Shown here: positions 1 to 7,345 of the stretch, piece after piece
Numbering within the stretch: the stretch's first letter is position 1
Layout of the letters: every line of letters begins with the position of its first letter
Assembly (NCBI GenBank): GCA_021828475.1
Contig: JAJZIY010000035.1
Location: 1-32,551 of the forward strand
From: Actinomycetes bacterium
GTDB lineage: Bacteria > Actinomycetota > Acidimicrobiia > Acidimicrobiales > Palsa-688
Reading direction: 5' to 3'
DNA length: 32,551 nucleotides
Notes under the pieces: generated by a model
Databases searched by the model: none
What the model was told of the DNA's origin: nothing
What the model saw: the letters and a program-made list of their open reading frames with translations, nothing else
Translations under genes and position numbers: made by a program

Positions 1-739
1 CGTTGTAGCGACGCCGGGCGGTGTCCGCCTTGCGCCAGCCGAGCCCGGCAGGGACCGAGACACCGGCGAACATGAGCAGGGTCCACGTGCCCACCGACGC
101 CATGGAGACGGCCAGGATGCCGCCCACGGTGCATATGGCGAAGTTGAGCCCGGCCTGCACCGCCATGTCACGCAGTGGTGGATATGCCCAGCGCCAGGTG
201 CGGAAGATGGCACCGAACACCACCACGGAGAAATTGAGCACGATCTGGATCGAAAGTGCGACCGCAACGGCCGTCCAGCCCATGAAGGTCACCGGCCGCG
301 CCGACCCGATGACCAGGTGGTACACGACCAGCCCGACCGCGAACGAGAGGGACAGGGCGAGCGAGTTGTTGAGGATCTTGAGCACGGGGCGCCTGCTGGT
401 GACCTGGGCCACGAAGTGCCCGACGAAAGCAGCAGTCAGCGCCTGCAACGGCGTCAGGTAGGCCATGCCGACCACCATCGGGATCTCCGTTAGGGCGAGC
501 TGAAGGCTGGCCTTGCGGTCCCGTATGGGCACCCCGTGGCCGACGGCGGCCCACGTCCCTATGGCCACCATGGGCCAGAAGGCCAGGTGCTCGCCACCGG
601 GGGGATGGGCCGTGGCCAGCCGTCCGACGTAGAGCCCCGCCATGGCAGCGATCAGCACGGCGATCCAGATCCCGGCGCGCCAAGCCGCCGCCGCTCGGGC
701 GGAAAGTCGGTTGCCAGGCGTTGGCGCTTCCGTGCTCAT
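1..739 (-). CDS. Partial multi-pass membrane protein, N-terminal sensor region (possibly of a GGDEF/EAL protein)
   Basis: An open frame starts at the ATG complementary to 737-739 and stays open to the left edge, so 246 residues are seen and the C terminus is missing. A GGAGAG stretch lies just before the ATG. The visible part is almost all membrane: about six hydrophobic helices (near residues 13-35, 45-62, 72-105, 120-140, 145-170 and 182-215), ending in a basic segment rich in Arg that looks like the start of a cytoplasmic linker. In actinobacteria this kind of N-terminal region often sits in front of GGDEF or GGDEF-EAL domains that make or break cyclic di-GMP, but no catalytic domain is inside the window, so that role is only a guess. 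It could also be a histidine kinase or an orphan membrane protein. The reading frame is secure; the function is not. Confidence 0.7.
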   Translation of the reverse strand, partial: MSTEAPTPGNRLSARAAAAWRAGIWIAVLIAAMAGLYVGRLATAHPPGGEHLAFWPMVAIGTWAAVGHGVPIRDRKASLQLALTEIPMVVGMAYLTPLQALTAAFVGHFVAQVTSRRPVLKILNNSLALSLSFAVGLVVYHLVIGSARPVTFMGWTAVAVALSIQIVLNFSVVVFGAIFRTWRWAYPPLRDMAVQAGLNFAICTVGGILAVSMASVGTWTLLMFAGVSVPAGLGWRKADTARRRYN

Positions 740-867
740 TGGCTCTCCATGGGGCGCGGAGTCTCTGGAGAAACTTTCGGCGCGCCTCGGCCAGCCTGAA
801 GCTCAGCGTCGTGAGCGGAGCTCTCCTACCTCGAACGAGTCCCCTCCAAACGCGCAGAGGAAGAAGC

Positions 868-896
868 TTGACACGGAACGCGCAAACGCGGAAGAA
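868..896 (+). promoter_or_regulatory. Weak sigma70-like promoter candidate
   Basis: A perfect TTGACA at 868-873 is followed after 17 nt by GAAGAA at 891-896, a poor -10 box. It points rightward toward the 7-codon frame at 993 and the hairpin cluster, and no annotated plus-strand gene follows until 4207. The -35 match and the spacing are the only support. Confidence 0.2.
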
Positions 897-992
897 TGCG
901 AAGCGATGTTCCGCTCAACGCGTAGGTTCACTGCCCCCCGCGGCCTGCGTACCCGCGCGTCATCGACCTGTTCCGCTCCGGGAGGTGGCTCC

Positions 993-1016
993 ATGCGCTC
1001 CGTCGACGAGAACTAA
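993..1016 (+). CDS. Possible 7-codon leader peptide (MRSVDEN)
   Basis: The sequence GGGAGGT at 980-986 is a strong ribosome binding site placed about 6 nt before an ATG, which opens a frame of only seven codons ending in TAA. Hairpins follow directly (1038-1067 and 1089-1134), an arrangement that resembles a leader peptide or small RNA start. No amino acid is repeated in the peptide, so nothing suggests classical attenuation, and no plus-strand gene lies downstream. It may be chance in GC-rich DNA. Confidence 0.15.
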   Translation: MRSVDEN

Positions 1017-1037
1017 ATCCGCCGACTTACGAACCGT

Positions 1038-1223
1038 CCGGAGCCCCGGCGCCAGGCGCCCCTCCGGTGTACTGACCACTCGAGACGACGACGGCGGCTG
1101 CGCCCTCCCGCTTACCGGGGCACAGCCGCCGTCGGCGCGTCCGGGATGCCGGAGTCAGTCCAAGGGACGACCGGGGCGCAAACCCCGGCCCGGGCGCCGT
1201 GCCCGCCACACCCCAGGGGGGTG
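1038..1223. other. Cluster of five inverted repeats (structured RNA or terminator array candidate)
   Basis: From left to right: CCGGAG/CTCCGG enclosing GGCG/CGCC (1038-1067); a perfect 11-bp stem GACGGCGGCTG/CAGCCGCCGTC (1090-1100 with 1123-1133, one more pair outside and a GCCC/GGGC helix inside); CCGGGG/CCCCGG with loop CGCAAA (1171-1188); CGGGC/GCCCG (1191-1205); and CACCCC/GGGGTG (1209-1223). None has a T-tract on either strand, so a classical intrinsic terminator is not shown. The cluster begins 48 nt beyond the stop of the small minus-strand membrane gene and may end that transcript, or form a leader for the left-edge gene. I could not match it to a known riboswitch class by eye. Confidence 0.35.
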
Positions 1224-1270
1224 AGCGGTGGGCTGGACTCGGGTGGTTAGGGGCGGGCGCCCCGGTGGCT

Positions 1271-1468
1271 CTACTCGGCCTTGGGCCGGCGCAGAGCGGC
1301 GACGACCAGCAGGTCGATCATGCCGAAGACCACGCCCAGTGCCACGATGGACCACTCGAGCTTGGGCGGTGAGACCATGAACAGCGGCGCCACGATCATG
1401 AAGGCGCAGATGGCCAGCACGAACAGGTGCTGCAGGCCCTCTTCGCGGCTAATGGGTCTCATGGCCAT
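1271..1468 (-). CDS. Small two-helix membrane protein, unknown function
   Basis: The 65-residue product has a short charged N terminus (about 12 residues), two hydrophobic segments (roughly 13-31 and 38-58, separated by a short Ser-Pro-Pro-Lys turn) and a basic tail. It resembles many uncharacterised actinobacterial membrane miniproteins. The gene begins 33 nt after the helicase stop on the same strand, so the two are probably co-transcribed. The start could be the ATG at 1468 or a second ATG six bases later; neither has a clear ribosome binding site. I recognise no family. Confidence 0.6.
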   Translation of the reverse strand: MAMRPISREEGLQHLFVLAICAFMIVAPLFMVSPPKLEWSIVALGVVFGMIDLLVVAALRRPKAE

Positions 1469-1501
1469 GCCGAAGGACTCTAGCGGGCCCGCTCTCGGAG
1501 C

Positions 1502-4096
1502 TCAGAGCCGGTCGACTCCGACCGGCACCACCGCCGGCTCGCCGCGCTCGTCGGACGCGTCGAGGTCCACTTCGAGCAGGATCGCCCAGTCGTGGTCGCT
1601 GGCCGGGTCGTCGAGCACCTGGCGCACTTCCCATCGACGCCCCTTCTCACCGACCTGCCAGAGCCCGGATGCCCGGGCCGGGGCCCCCGTCTCGATGCGC
1701 GGGTGCTCGGAGAAGTACGCAGCCATGGCATCCTGCCAGCGTCGGGCGTCCCAGCCGGCGCCCTCGTCCAGCTCGCCCAGCAACGCCCAGTCCCGGCGGG
1801 CAGCGAGCTCGACCCGGCGGAAGCAGGCGTTGCGCGCCATGACACGGAAGGCACGTTGGTTGGCCGTGACAGGGGGAGCCTCGCCCTGCTCCCGGTGGGC
1901 GTAGGTTCCGGCCGGCCGGGCCCCGGCGCCGCTGCCCTCCCCGGCAGCCACCTCCGCTGCCACCTCGGCCACCTCGTCGGGGTGGCTGAGCAGCTCCCAT
2001 TCGTCGAGCAGGCTGGAGTCCACCTGGCGGACCAGCTCGCCCAGCCACTCGGTGATGTCGCGCAGCTCGGGGGACTTGGCGTCTTCGGGGATGTTCTGGA
2101 CCAGCGCCTTGTAGGCGTCCGAAAGGTAGCGCAGGAGCAGGCCCTCCGAACGGGCCAGGCCGTAGTGGGCCACGTACTCGCCGAAGCTCATGGACCGCTG
2201 GAACATGTCGCGCACGACGGACTTCGGTCGCACGTTGTGGTCGCGCGCCCAGGGGTGGCGGGCCCGGTAGGAGTCGAAGGTGCCGTACAGGAGCTCGGCC
2301 AGTGGCTTGGGGTGCTCCAGCTCCCGCAGTACGTCCATACGGTCCTCGTACTCGACGCCCTGCTCCTTCAGGTGGGCGAGGGTCTCGGCTTTGAGCCTGT
2401 CGAGCTGGGCGGCAAGGACCGCCCAGGGGTCCTCCAGGGTGGACTCGACCACGGAGACGGCGTCCAGCTCCCATGACGTGGTGGCGCTCTCCAGCAGGGG
2501 GAGCACCTCCAGCACGAACAGGCTGAGCGGGTGGTTGAGGGCGAAGTCGTCCTGGAGGTCGACCGTCACGCGGACCGTACGTCCAAGCTCGTCGGGGGCG
2601 GACAGGCGCTCGAGCACCCCGGCTGCGACGAGGGACCGGTACATCGCTATGGCGTTGCGGATGTGGCGCCGCTGCGCCGGGCGCGTCTCGTCGTTGTCGG
2701 TGAGAAGGCGCTTCATGGCGGCGAAACCGTCCCCGGGCCGGTCCAGGACCTGCAGGAGCATGGCGTGGGTGACCCTGAACTGCGACGCCAGAGGCTCGGG
2801 CGGGGCGGCCACCAGCCGGTTGAAGGTGCCCTCGTCCCAGTGCACGAAACCCTTGGGCGGCTTGGCCTTGACCACCTTGCGGCGCCTGGCCGGGTCGTCG
2901 CCGGCTTTGGCCATGGCCTTGTCGTTCTCCGTCACGTGCTCGGGGGCCTGGACCACGACACTGCCAGCGGAGTCGAAGCCGGCCCGGCCCGCACGGCCCG
3001 CCATCTGGTGGAACTCGCGCGCCGAGAGGAGCCGGCTGGTCGTGCCGTCGTACTTGGAGAGCCCCGTGAGCAGGACGGTGCGTATCGGAACGTTGATCCC
3101 GACCCCGAGCGTGTCGGTCCCGCAGACGACCTTGAGCAACCCGTCCTGGCAGAGGCGCTCGACGAGCCGCCGGTACTTGGGGAGCATGCCGGCGTGGTGG
3201 ACGCCGATACCGTGGCGCAGCAGCCGGGCGAGCACCTGGCCGAAACCCTTGGCGAAGCGGGTGGTGGCGATCGCCCGGGCGATCTCGTCGCGCTCTGCCC
3301 GGGCGGCGACCTGGGCAGAGGTCAGGGCCTGTGCCCTCTCGACAGCGGCCTTCTGGGTGAAATGGACGGCGTACACAGGTGCCAGGCCGTCACCGACCAG
3401 ACCGGCGATGGTGTCGTGCACGAGCGTGCGCGCGTAACGGTAGTCGAGCGGGACCGGCCGTTCGGCCGAGCTGACAACTGTGGTGGGGCGGCGCGTCCGG
3501 CGGTCGAAGTCGCGCACGAACCTGGTGACGTCGCCCAGGGTCGCCGACATGAGCACGAACTGGGCCTGTCTCAGCTCGATGAGCGGCACCTGCCAGGCCC
3601 AGCCTCTGTCCGGGTCGGCGTAGTAGTGGAACTCGTCCATCACCACCTGGTCGGCCGGTGCGGCATCGCCGTGGCGCAGGGCCAGGTTGGCGAGGATCTC
3701 GGCGGTGCAGCAGATCACCGGTGCTCTCGGGTTGACCGAGGCGTCTCCCGTGAGCATCCCGACGTTCTCAGGCCCGAGCTGGCCGCACAGGTCGAAGAAC
3801 TTCTCGGATACGAGCGCCTTTATGGGCGCCGTGTACCAGCTGCGGCCCCCGCCCACCAGGGTGGCCAGGTGGGCACCGAGTGCGACCATGCTCTTGCCGG
3901 ACCCGGTCGGGGTGGAGACGACGACGTGGTCGCCGGAGAGCACCGCCAGCAGGGCCTCCGCCTGGGCCGGGTACAGGGACAGGCCGCGGCCCTCGGCCCA
4001 GGCCGTGAAGGTGTCGAACACTTCGTCCGCTCCGGGCGCAGTGGCCCGAAGGAGGCTGGCATTGGCGAACTCTCTCAGCGACGGCAGCGGGTGCAC
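1502..4096 (-). CDS. DEAD/DEAH-box (Ski2-like) ATP-dependent RNA helicase with DUF3516 C-terminal domain
   Basis: With a GTG start at 4096 the product is 864 residues, typical of actinobacterial DUF3516 helicases. Motif I is STPTGSGKS (Lys 68); motif II is the DEFH variant of DEAD/DEVH (154-157), followed by YYADPDRGW; motif III SAT and motif VI QMAGRAGRAGFD are present. A region ending in a Lys/Arg-rich AGDDPARRRKVVKAK stretch leads into the C-terminal DUF3516 domain. Such proteins are cytosolic SF2 helicases thought to act in RNA turnover or ribosome assembly; the exact substrate is unknown. The frame is open back to 4321, but that would overlap the divergent lipoprotein gene, and homology appears to start at the HPLPSLREFANASLL segment, so I chose 4096. 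A TTG at 4177 is an alternative. The gene leads a two-gene operon with the 65-residue membrane protein. Confidence 0.92.
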   Translation of the reverse strand: MHPLPSLREFANASLLRATAPGADEVFDTFTAWAEGRGLSLYPAQAEALLAVLSGDHVVVSTPTGSGKSMVALGAHLATLVGGGRSWYTAPIKALVSEKFFDLCGQLGPENVGMLTGDASVNPRAPVICCTAEILANLALRHGDAAPADQVVMDEFHYYADPDRGWAWQVPLIELRQAQFVLMSATLGDVTRFVRDFDRRTRRPTTVVSSAERPVPLDYRYARTLVHDTIAGLVGDGLAPVYAVHFTQKAAVERAQALTSAQVAARAERDEIARAIATTRFAKGFGQVLARLLRHGIGVHHAGMLPKYRRLVERLCQDGLLKVVCGTDTLGVGINVPIRTVLLTGLSKYDGTTSRLLSAREFHQMAGRAGRAGFDSAGSVVVQAPEHVTENDKAMAKAGDDPARRRKVVKAKPPKGFVHWDEGTFNRLVAAPPEPLASQFRVTHAMLLQVLDRPGDGFAAMKRLLTDNDETRPAQRRHIRNAIAMYRSLVAAGVLERLSAPDELGRTVRVTVDLQDDFALNHPLSLFVLEVLPLLESATTSWELDAVSVVESTLEDPWAVLAAQLDRLKAETLAHLKEQGVEYEDRMDVLRELEHPKPLAELLYGTFDSYRARHPWARDHNVRPKSVVRDMFQRSMSFGEYVAHYGLARSEGLLLRYLSDAYKALVQNIPEDAKSPELRDITEWLGELVRQVDSSLLDEWELLSHPDEVAEVAAEVAAGEGSGAGARPAGTYAHREQGEAPPVTANQRAFRVMARNACFRRVELAARRDWALLGELDEGAGWDARRWQDAMAAYFSEHPRIETGAPARASGLWQVGEKGRRWEVRQVLDDPASDHDWAILLEVDLDASDERGEPAVVPVGVDRL

Positions 4097-4206
4097 GCTG
4101 TCAATGTTCGCCGATCCGGCGCTGTCAGTGCCCCGGCGCCACGGCTGTGCCCCTGGCGCCGTACTGGCATAGTCCAACCTAAGCTCAATAGAGTGGCTCT
4201 CCTGAT

Positions 4207-4761
4207 ATGACCAAGCGAACTGCGACCCTCCTGGCCGGTGCCCTGACCGCTGCCCTGGCTCTGGCCGGCTGTGGTGACTCGGTCGCCGCCGGCGGGGCCA
4301 ACGCCGCCACGAACCCGGCATCGGGCATCTGGGTCTCCAATACGGTCGGAGGGGGCAACATCTCGGGCCACCCCAACCCGACGGTCCCGGTAACCCTGCC
4401 CGCCAGCAGGCCCCCCGCCTCGGCTGTCCCCGGTGTTGCCAGGACGATCAGCGCGCTGAAGTCGGCCGTCGTCGGCGGCTGCTGGGAGGGTTCCCGTGCC
4501 GGCAACGTCTACGGGGCCTACGGCCAGCTCTTCTGGTGGAAGGGCCAGTGCGGCGACACCCAGGTCATGGTCACTGCCGAGCTCTACCCGAGCGCAGCCA
4601 AAGCGTCCTCCGCTGCCACGCACCCGAGTGCCACCGGCGTCCTCGGCCGTTACCAGGACGGCGCCGTGCTCATCGACGTCTGGGCCAACGCGCCTCTGTC
4701 CACCAACGCCCAGGTGGCCGGGATCAGGGGGGTCAAGCCAGTCCCCGGCTACGGCGGCTGA
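4207..4761 (+). CDS. Secreted lipoprotein, unknown function
   Basis: The 184-residue product starts with a classic lipoprotein signal: a Lys-Arg n-region, a hydrophobic Ala/Leu core and the lipobox LAGC, with Cys 22 as the lipidated residue, followed by an Ala/Gly/Asn-rich linker. The mature part has three further Cys (in GGCWEG, KGQCGD and the lipobox itself being the fourth), so one disulphide is likely outside the membrane. I recognise no enzymatic motif. It is divergent from the helicase gene, and the 110 bp between the two starts must hold both promoters. No good ribosome binding site precedes the ATG. Confidence 0.75.
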   Translation: MTKRTATLLAGALTAALALAGCGDSVAAGGANAATNPASGIWVSNTVGGGNISGHPNPTVPVTLPASRPPASAVPGVARTISALKSAVVGGCWEGSRAGNVYGAYGQLFWWKGQCGDTQVMVTAELYPSAAKASSAATHPSATGVLGRYQDGAVLIDVWANAPLSTNAQVAGIRGVKPVPGYGG

Positions 4762-4843
4762 CCGTCCGTCCGGGCTTGGCGCCCCCGCCTGGGGGGGGCC
4801 GCCGAGCCGCAACCTGGCTCCAAGGCCCGGCCCCCACTCGCAC

Positions 4844-4876
4844 CCCCGCCGGGCGGGGCCGCCTCTCGCGAGGCGG
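4844..4876. terminator. Two adjacent hairpins between convergent genes
   Basis: CCCCGC/GCGGGG with loop CGG (4844-4858) abuts CCGCCTC/GAGGCGG with loop TCGC (4859-4876). They lie between the stop of the plus-strand lipoprotein gene (4761) and the stop of a minus-strand small gene (4936), where a two-way terminator is expected. There is no T-tract, so the call rests on stems and position. Confidence 0.35.
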
Positions 4877-4935
4877 TGCTGGCAGCCGCGACCGGGTTGT
4901 GAGCTGTTCAGGCGGAGCGCCTTCGGGTAGGTGCT

Positions 4936-5130
4936 TCAGGCGGCCGGGGAGAAGTGCCTTCCCGGGCGACCGGGCCCGCCGCGGGCGCGGACCGGTCCGC
5001 AGTTGAGAGCCGAGGCGTTGTCGGCGAGCAACCGGTCGATCTCGTCGAGCAGATGTGAGGTGCCTTCGGCGGATGCCAAGCGCTCGACGTCAGGCTCAGG
5101 CGGCCTCAGGGCGGGGACTGTGAGTTTCAT
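4936..5130 (-). CDS. Small hypothetical protein (64 aa) with a strong ribosome binding site
   Basis: An AAGGAGG box sits 6 nt before the ATG, the best ribosome binding site in this part of the window, which argues that this short frame is translated. The product is soluble. Residues 12-45 are likely helical (PEPDVERLASAEGTSHLLDE), with a short second half that is basic and Gly/Pro-rich. It contains one Cys. No signal peptide or membrane segment is seen and I recognise no family. It is 98 nt downstream of the 163-residue membrane gene on the same strand, with a hairpin between them. Confidence 0.55.
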   Translation of the reverse strand: MKLTVPALRPPEPDVERLASAEGTSHLLDEIDRLLADNASALNCGPVRARGGPGRPGRHFSPAA

Positions 5131-5176
5131 CGCGGCCCTCCTTGGGCGTCCCTGCTTTCACATCGGCGGGGCCCGG

Positions 5177-5192
5177 CCGGGCTTGAGCCCGG
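5177..5192. terminator. Hairpin in the gap between two minus-strand genes
   Basis: CCGGGC TTGA GCCCGG is a perfect 6-bp stem with a 4-nt loop. It overlaps a second palindrome, GCCCGGCCGGGC, at 5171-5182. It lies 37 nt after the stop of the minus-strand membrane gene at 5229 and before the small gene at 5130. It may end transcription or reduce read-through; there is no T-run. Confidence 0.3.
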
Positions 5193-5228
5193 GCTGAGGA
5201 AGGGCTAAGGAGGTGCGCCGACAGCGCC

Positions 5229-5720
5229 TCAGAGCAGTCTGGAGATGTCGCGCCACACCAGGTAGGAGACCATCGCCATCACCGTCACATAGAGAGCCGT
5301 CGCAACCCACCGCCACCTGTGGTCGGCAAGGAAGAACCGTCTGATGGCCCGGACGTCGAACACCAGGGCGACGAGGCCGACGGGTATGCCGATGGCGGGC
5401 CCGATGACCGGAAGCACTCCAACGGACGGAGCGATGATCGGGAACACGATGTAGCTGAGCAGGCAGCGTGTCGCCGACAGCATGATCGAGGAGCTGAAGA
5501 TGTTGTGCACGTCCGCTGCGTCGTCGGGATCGGGCACCCTGAGGGCCCGCCTGGCTATGCGGTCGGCCGGGTTACGTCGCCTACGGGCCCCTGCCCCCGC
5601 CGGCTCCTGCTGGACCGCTGTCCCCGCCTTGCCAGAGGTCTCGCCGGCCGGACTGGGTGCGGAGCCGTCCGCCCCGCGCGTCTCGAGGTCGAAAGCGGTC
5701 GTACCCGTAACAGAGGCCAT
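5229..5720 (-). CDS. Membrane protein with three transmembrane helices, unknown function
   Basis: The first 70 residues of this 163-residue protein are polar and disordered (Gly/Ala/Glu, then a basic RRRR patch and DPDDAADVH). The rest holds helices at about 77-95, 99-122 and 139-157. The helical part resembles conserved actinobacterial hypothetical membrane proteins that have no assigned role. The gene has no ribosome binding site, but a TACATT -10 box ends 6 nt before the ATG, so the transcript is probably leaderless. Confidence 0.65.
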   Translation of the reverse strand: MASVTGTTAFDLETRGADGSAPSPAGETSGKAGTAVQQEPAGAGARRRRNPADRIARRALRVPDPDDAADVHNIFSSSIMLSATRCLLSYIVFPIIAPSVGVLPVIGPAIGIPVGLVALVFDVRAIRRFFLADHRWRWVATALYVTVMAMVSYLVWRDISRLL

Positions 5721-5726
5721 GTTGAC

Positions 5727-5757
5727 AATGTACGGCCTTACCCCGGTGGGTAGGCAA
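5727..5757 (-). promoter_or_regulatory. Leaderless-type promoter of the 163-aa membrane gene
   Basis: On the minus strand TTGCCT (complement of 5752-5757) is followed after 19 nt by TACATT (complement of 5727-5732). The expected transcription start falls at or next to the ATG at 5720, and no Shine-Dalgarno sequence is present. Confidence 0.4.
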
Positions 5758-5879
5758 GCCGCGGGTGGCCGGGCCGGGTGGGCAGCGGGCCATGCTCGGG
5801 TCGGCCCTGCGGGGCCTGTCCCTCGCCTCTGCCGCAGTCGGGGCCCGGTCCCGGGCTACGTCCGGCGTGCCCCGGGGCC

Positions 5880-6386
5880 TCAGCTGTGAAGCGCCCGCTT
5901 CACGGGGTTCCCGTCCGCAGATACGAGCCACCAGGTTCCGCCGTAGGTGGCGACGCCCTCACCGGTTGCCATGCCGGCCGAGGCGTCGTACTGGTAGGTG
6001 TAGAGGGCGTGCCCGGCGTAGAAGACCTGCGCTGCGCCGCTTGGGCGTCCGTGGGTGCTGAGCAGCGAGGGCTGTACGCCGGGGCCCGCGCGCAGCTTGC
6101 CCTTCAGCTCCAGTGGCGGCCACACTACGGCGCAGTACCCGCTGCAGTTGCTCGTGCCCTTGGGGTCAGAAGTGTGCAGGTACAGCGACCGACCCTGTTC
6201 GGTGACCAGGACCCGGCCGAGGCCGCTCACTGTACGCAGGTCGACTGTGGCGCCGGCTGCGGAGGAAGAGGGGACTGTCGGGATCGCCGAAGCGCCCCGT
6301 AACGGTTGACTGCCGCACGCGACCAGGCCCGACGATGTGGCGGCCAGGGTAAGTCCGATGAGAAGTGTCCGCCGGACTGTCCGCAC
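5880..6386 (-). CDS. Lipoprotein with Yx(FWY)xxD motif repeats (COG4315 type)
   Basis: I start this gene at the GTG at 6386 because GGAGAGGGGG lies just before it and because it gives a clean lipoprotein signal: an Arg-rich n-region, a hydrophobic core and the lipobox LVAC near residue 24. The mature part has two copies of the secreted-repeat domain. The first holds SLYLHTSD then SNCSGYCAVVWPPL; the second holds ALYTYQYD then GGTWWLVSADG. The second matches the family motif Yx(FWY)xxD; the first has His in the third position. The Cys pair in CSGYC is conserved in the family. These proteins sit on the outer face of the membrane and their biochemical role is unknown. Length, 168 residues, is normal. 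Confidence 0.8.
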   Translation of the reverse strand: MRTVRRTLLIGLTLAATSSGLVACGSQPLRGASAIPTVPSSSAAGATVDLRTVSGLGRVLVTEQGRSLYLHTSDPKGTSNCSGYCAVVWPPLELKGKLRAGPGVQPSLLSTHGRPSGAAQVFYAGHALYTYQYDASAGMATGEGVATYGGTWWLVSADGNPVKRALHS

Positions 6387-6508
6387 CGCTGGCCCCCTCT
6401 CCGCTGCGTGCGTCCTGCGTCGCACGTCCCCATGGCTTATACCCGCAACCGGACGGTGTCTCACTGCCACGGGCCGCACCACTGCCATCGGCCAGGGCAG
6501 TGCCGCGC

Positions 6509-7342
6509 TCAGGCCTCCGGCCGGGGACGGCGCAGGAACACCTCCTGGGCGACGCTCGCAACCAGAGCGCCGTGGCGGTCGAAGACGCGGCCCTGGGTGA
6601 GCCCTCGCGAGCCGTGCAGAGAGTCGGTGGCGGCCTGGAACAGGAGCCATTCGTCTGCCCGGAAGGGGCGGTGGTACCAGATGGCGTGGTCGAGGCTGAG
6701 AGGCCGCCAGGACTTGTCCGGCCTGCATTCCGTCTCGTGCAGTGCCTCCGCCAGCCAGGCCGGGCCGCTGTCGGAGGCGTAGGCCAGTGCGGCGGCGTGT
6801 ACGGCGGGGTTGTCGCCCAGATCCTCGAGGACACGGAACCAGCTGCATGCCGACTGCTCGTCGCGCCCGGCCGGGGGCCTGGACGCGGGACCGAGGTAGG
6901 AGCCTTCCACCAGGCGCAGCTCGAAGAGCGGGCTCCAGCTCACTTCGGTCCCGGCTTCGGGGGGCGCGACCTCAGGTGGGCGCGCCAGCTGGATGTCCAT
7001 GGCGTGCATGGAGGGGGCCTGGAAGGACGCCGCCATGTTGAGGATGGCGCCCGTCGACTGGCGTGCCACGACGTGGCGGGCGACGAAGCTGCGGCCATCG
7101 CGCAGCCGTTCCACCTCGAAGCGCACCGGTTCGTCGGCGTCACCCAGGCGCAGGAAGTACGCGTGCAGCGAGTGGGGCGCGTAGTCGCTGCTGATGGTGA
7201 GGTCGGCGGCTCTCAGCGCCTGCGCCACGATCTGGCCTCCGTAGAGGCCGTCCCATGGGTACCGGGGGCCTGCTCCCACGAAGGTGTCGGGCCCGTGGGA
7301 AGCCAGCTGCATCAGGGACTCGAAGCGGTCGGTGCCGGTCAT
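6509..7342 (-). CDS. tesB: Acyl-CoA thioesterase II (TesB family, double hotdog)
   Basis: The 277-residue protein is predicted to hydrolyse acyl-CoA to free fatty acid and CoA in the cytosol. It has the family's two hotdog folds: an N-terminal half with YPWDGLYGGQIVAQAL and a conserved RDGRSFVARHV segment, and a C-terminal half with SLDHAIWYHRPFRADEWLL, whose Asp is the expected catalytic residue, and HGSRGLTQGRVFDRHG, which carries the partner Ser/Thr and Gln. Length fits the family (about 285). It starts 3 nt after the stop of the AI-2E permease gene, so it is co-translated with it, and an acyl-CoA ligase gene lies across the divergent promoter region; the neighbourhood therefore both makes and breaks acyl-CoA. 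Confidence 0.9.
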   Translation of the reverse strand: MTGTDRFESLMQLASHGPDTFVGAGPRYPWDGLYGGQIVAQALRAADLTISSDYAPHSLHAYFLRLGDADEPVRFEVERLRDGRSFVARHVVARQSTGAILNMAASFQAPSMHAMDIQLARPPEVAPPEAGTEVSWSPLFELRLVEGSYLGPASRPPAGRDEQSACSWFRVLEDLGDNPAVHAAALAYASDSGPAWLAEALHETECRPDKSWRPLSLDHAIWYHRPFRADEWLLFQAATDSLHGSRGLTQGRVFDRHGALVASVAQEVFLRRPRPEA

Positions 7343-7345
7343 GGG

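Larger units (their letters stand above)
740..1270. other. 531-nt gene-free region with several strong hairpins
   Basis: I see no convincing protein gene here; the open frames that cross it have no family features. It lies downstream of the small membrane protein (minus) and upstream of the left-edge gene (minus), so on the minus strand it could be a long leader. It holds five clear inverted repeats between 1038 and 1223 and, on the plus strand, a TTGACA box followed by a tiny Shine-Dalgarno-preceded frame; both are listed separately. Confidence 0.5.

Noticed and set aside
1141..1230. tRNA or known riboswitch, including a GEMM-like element (GCGCAAAC)
   Set aside because: No cloverleaf, no T-loop, and the short match to cyclic di-GMP riboswitch cores is not backed by the other conserved parts.
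2531..4210. Long plus-strand open frame (559 codons) opposite the helicase gene
   Set aside because: It mirrors the codon pattern of a GC-rich gene on the other strand and shows no domain; the helicase has all its motifs.
4097..4321. N-terminal extension of the helicase
   Set aside because: It would overlap the lipoprotein gene start by over 100 nt and reads as basic low-complexity sequence unlike the family.
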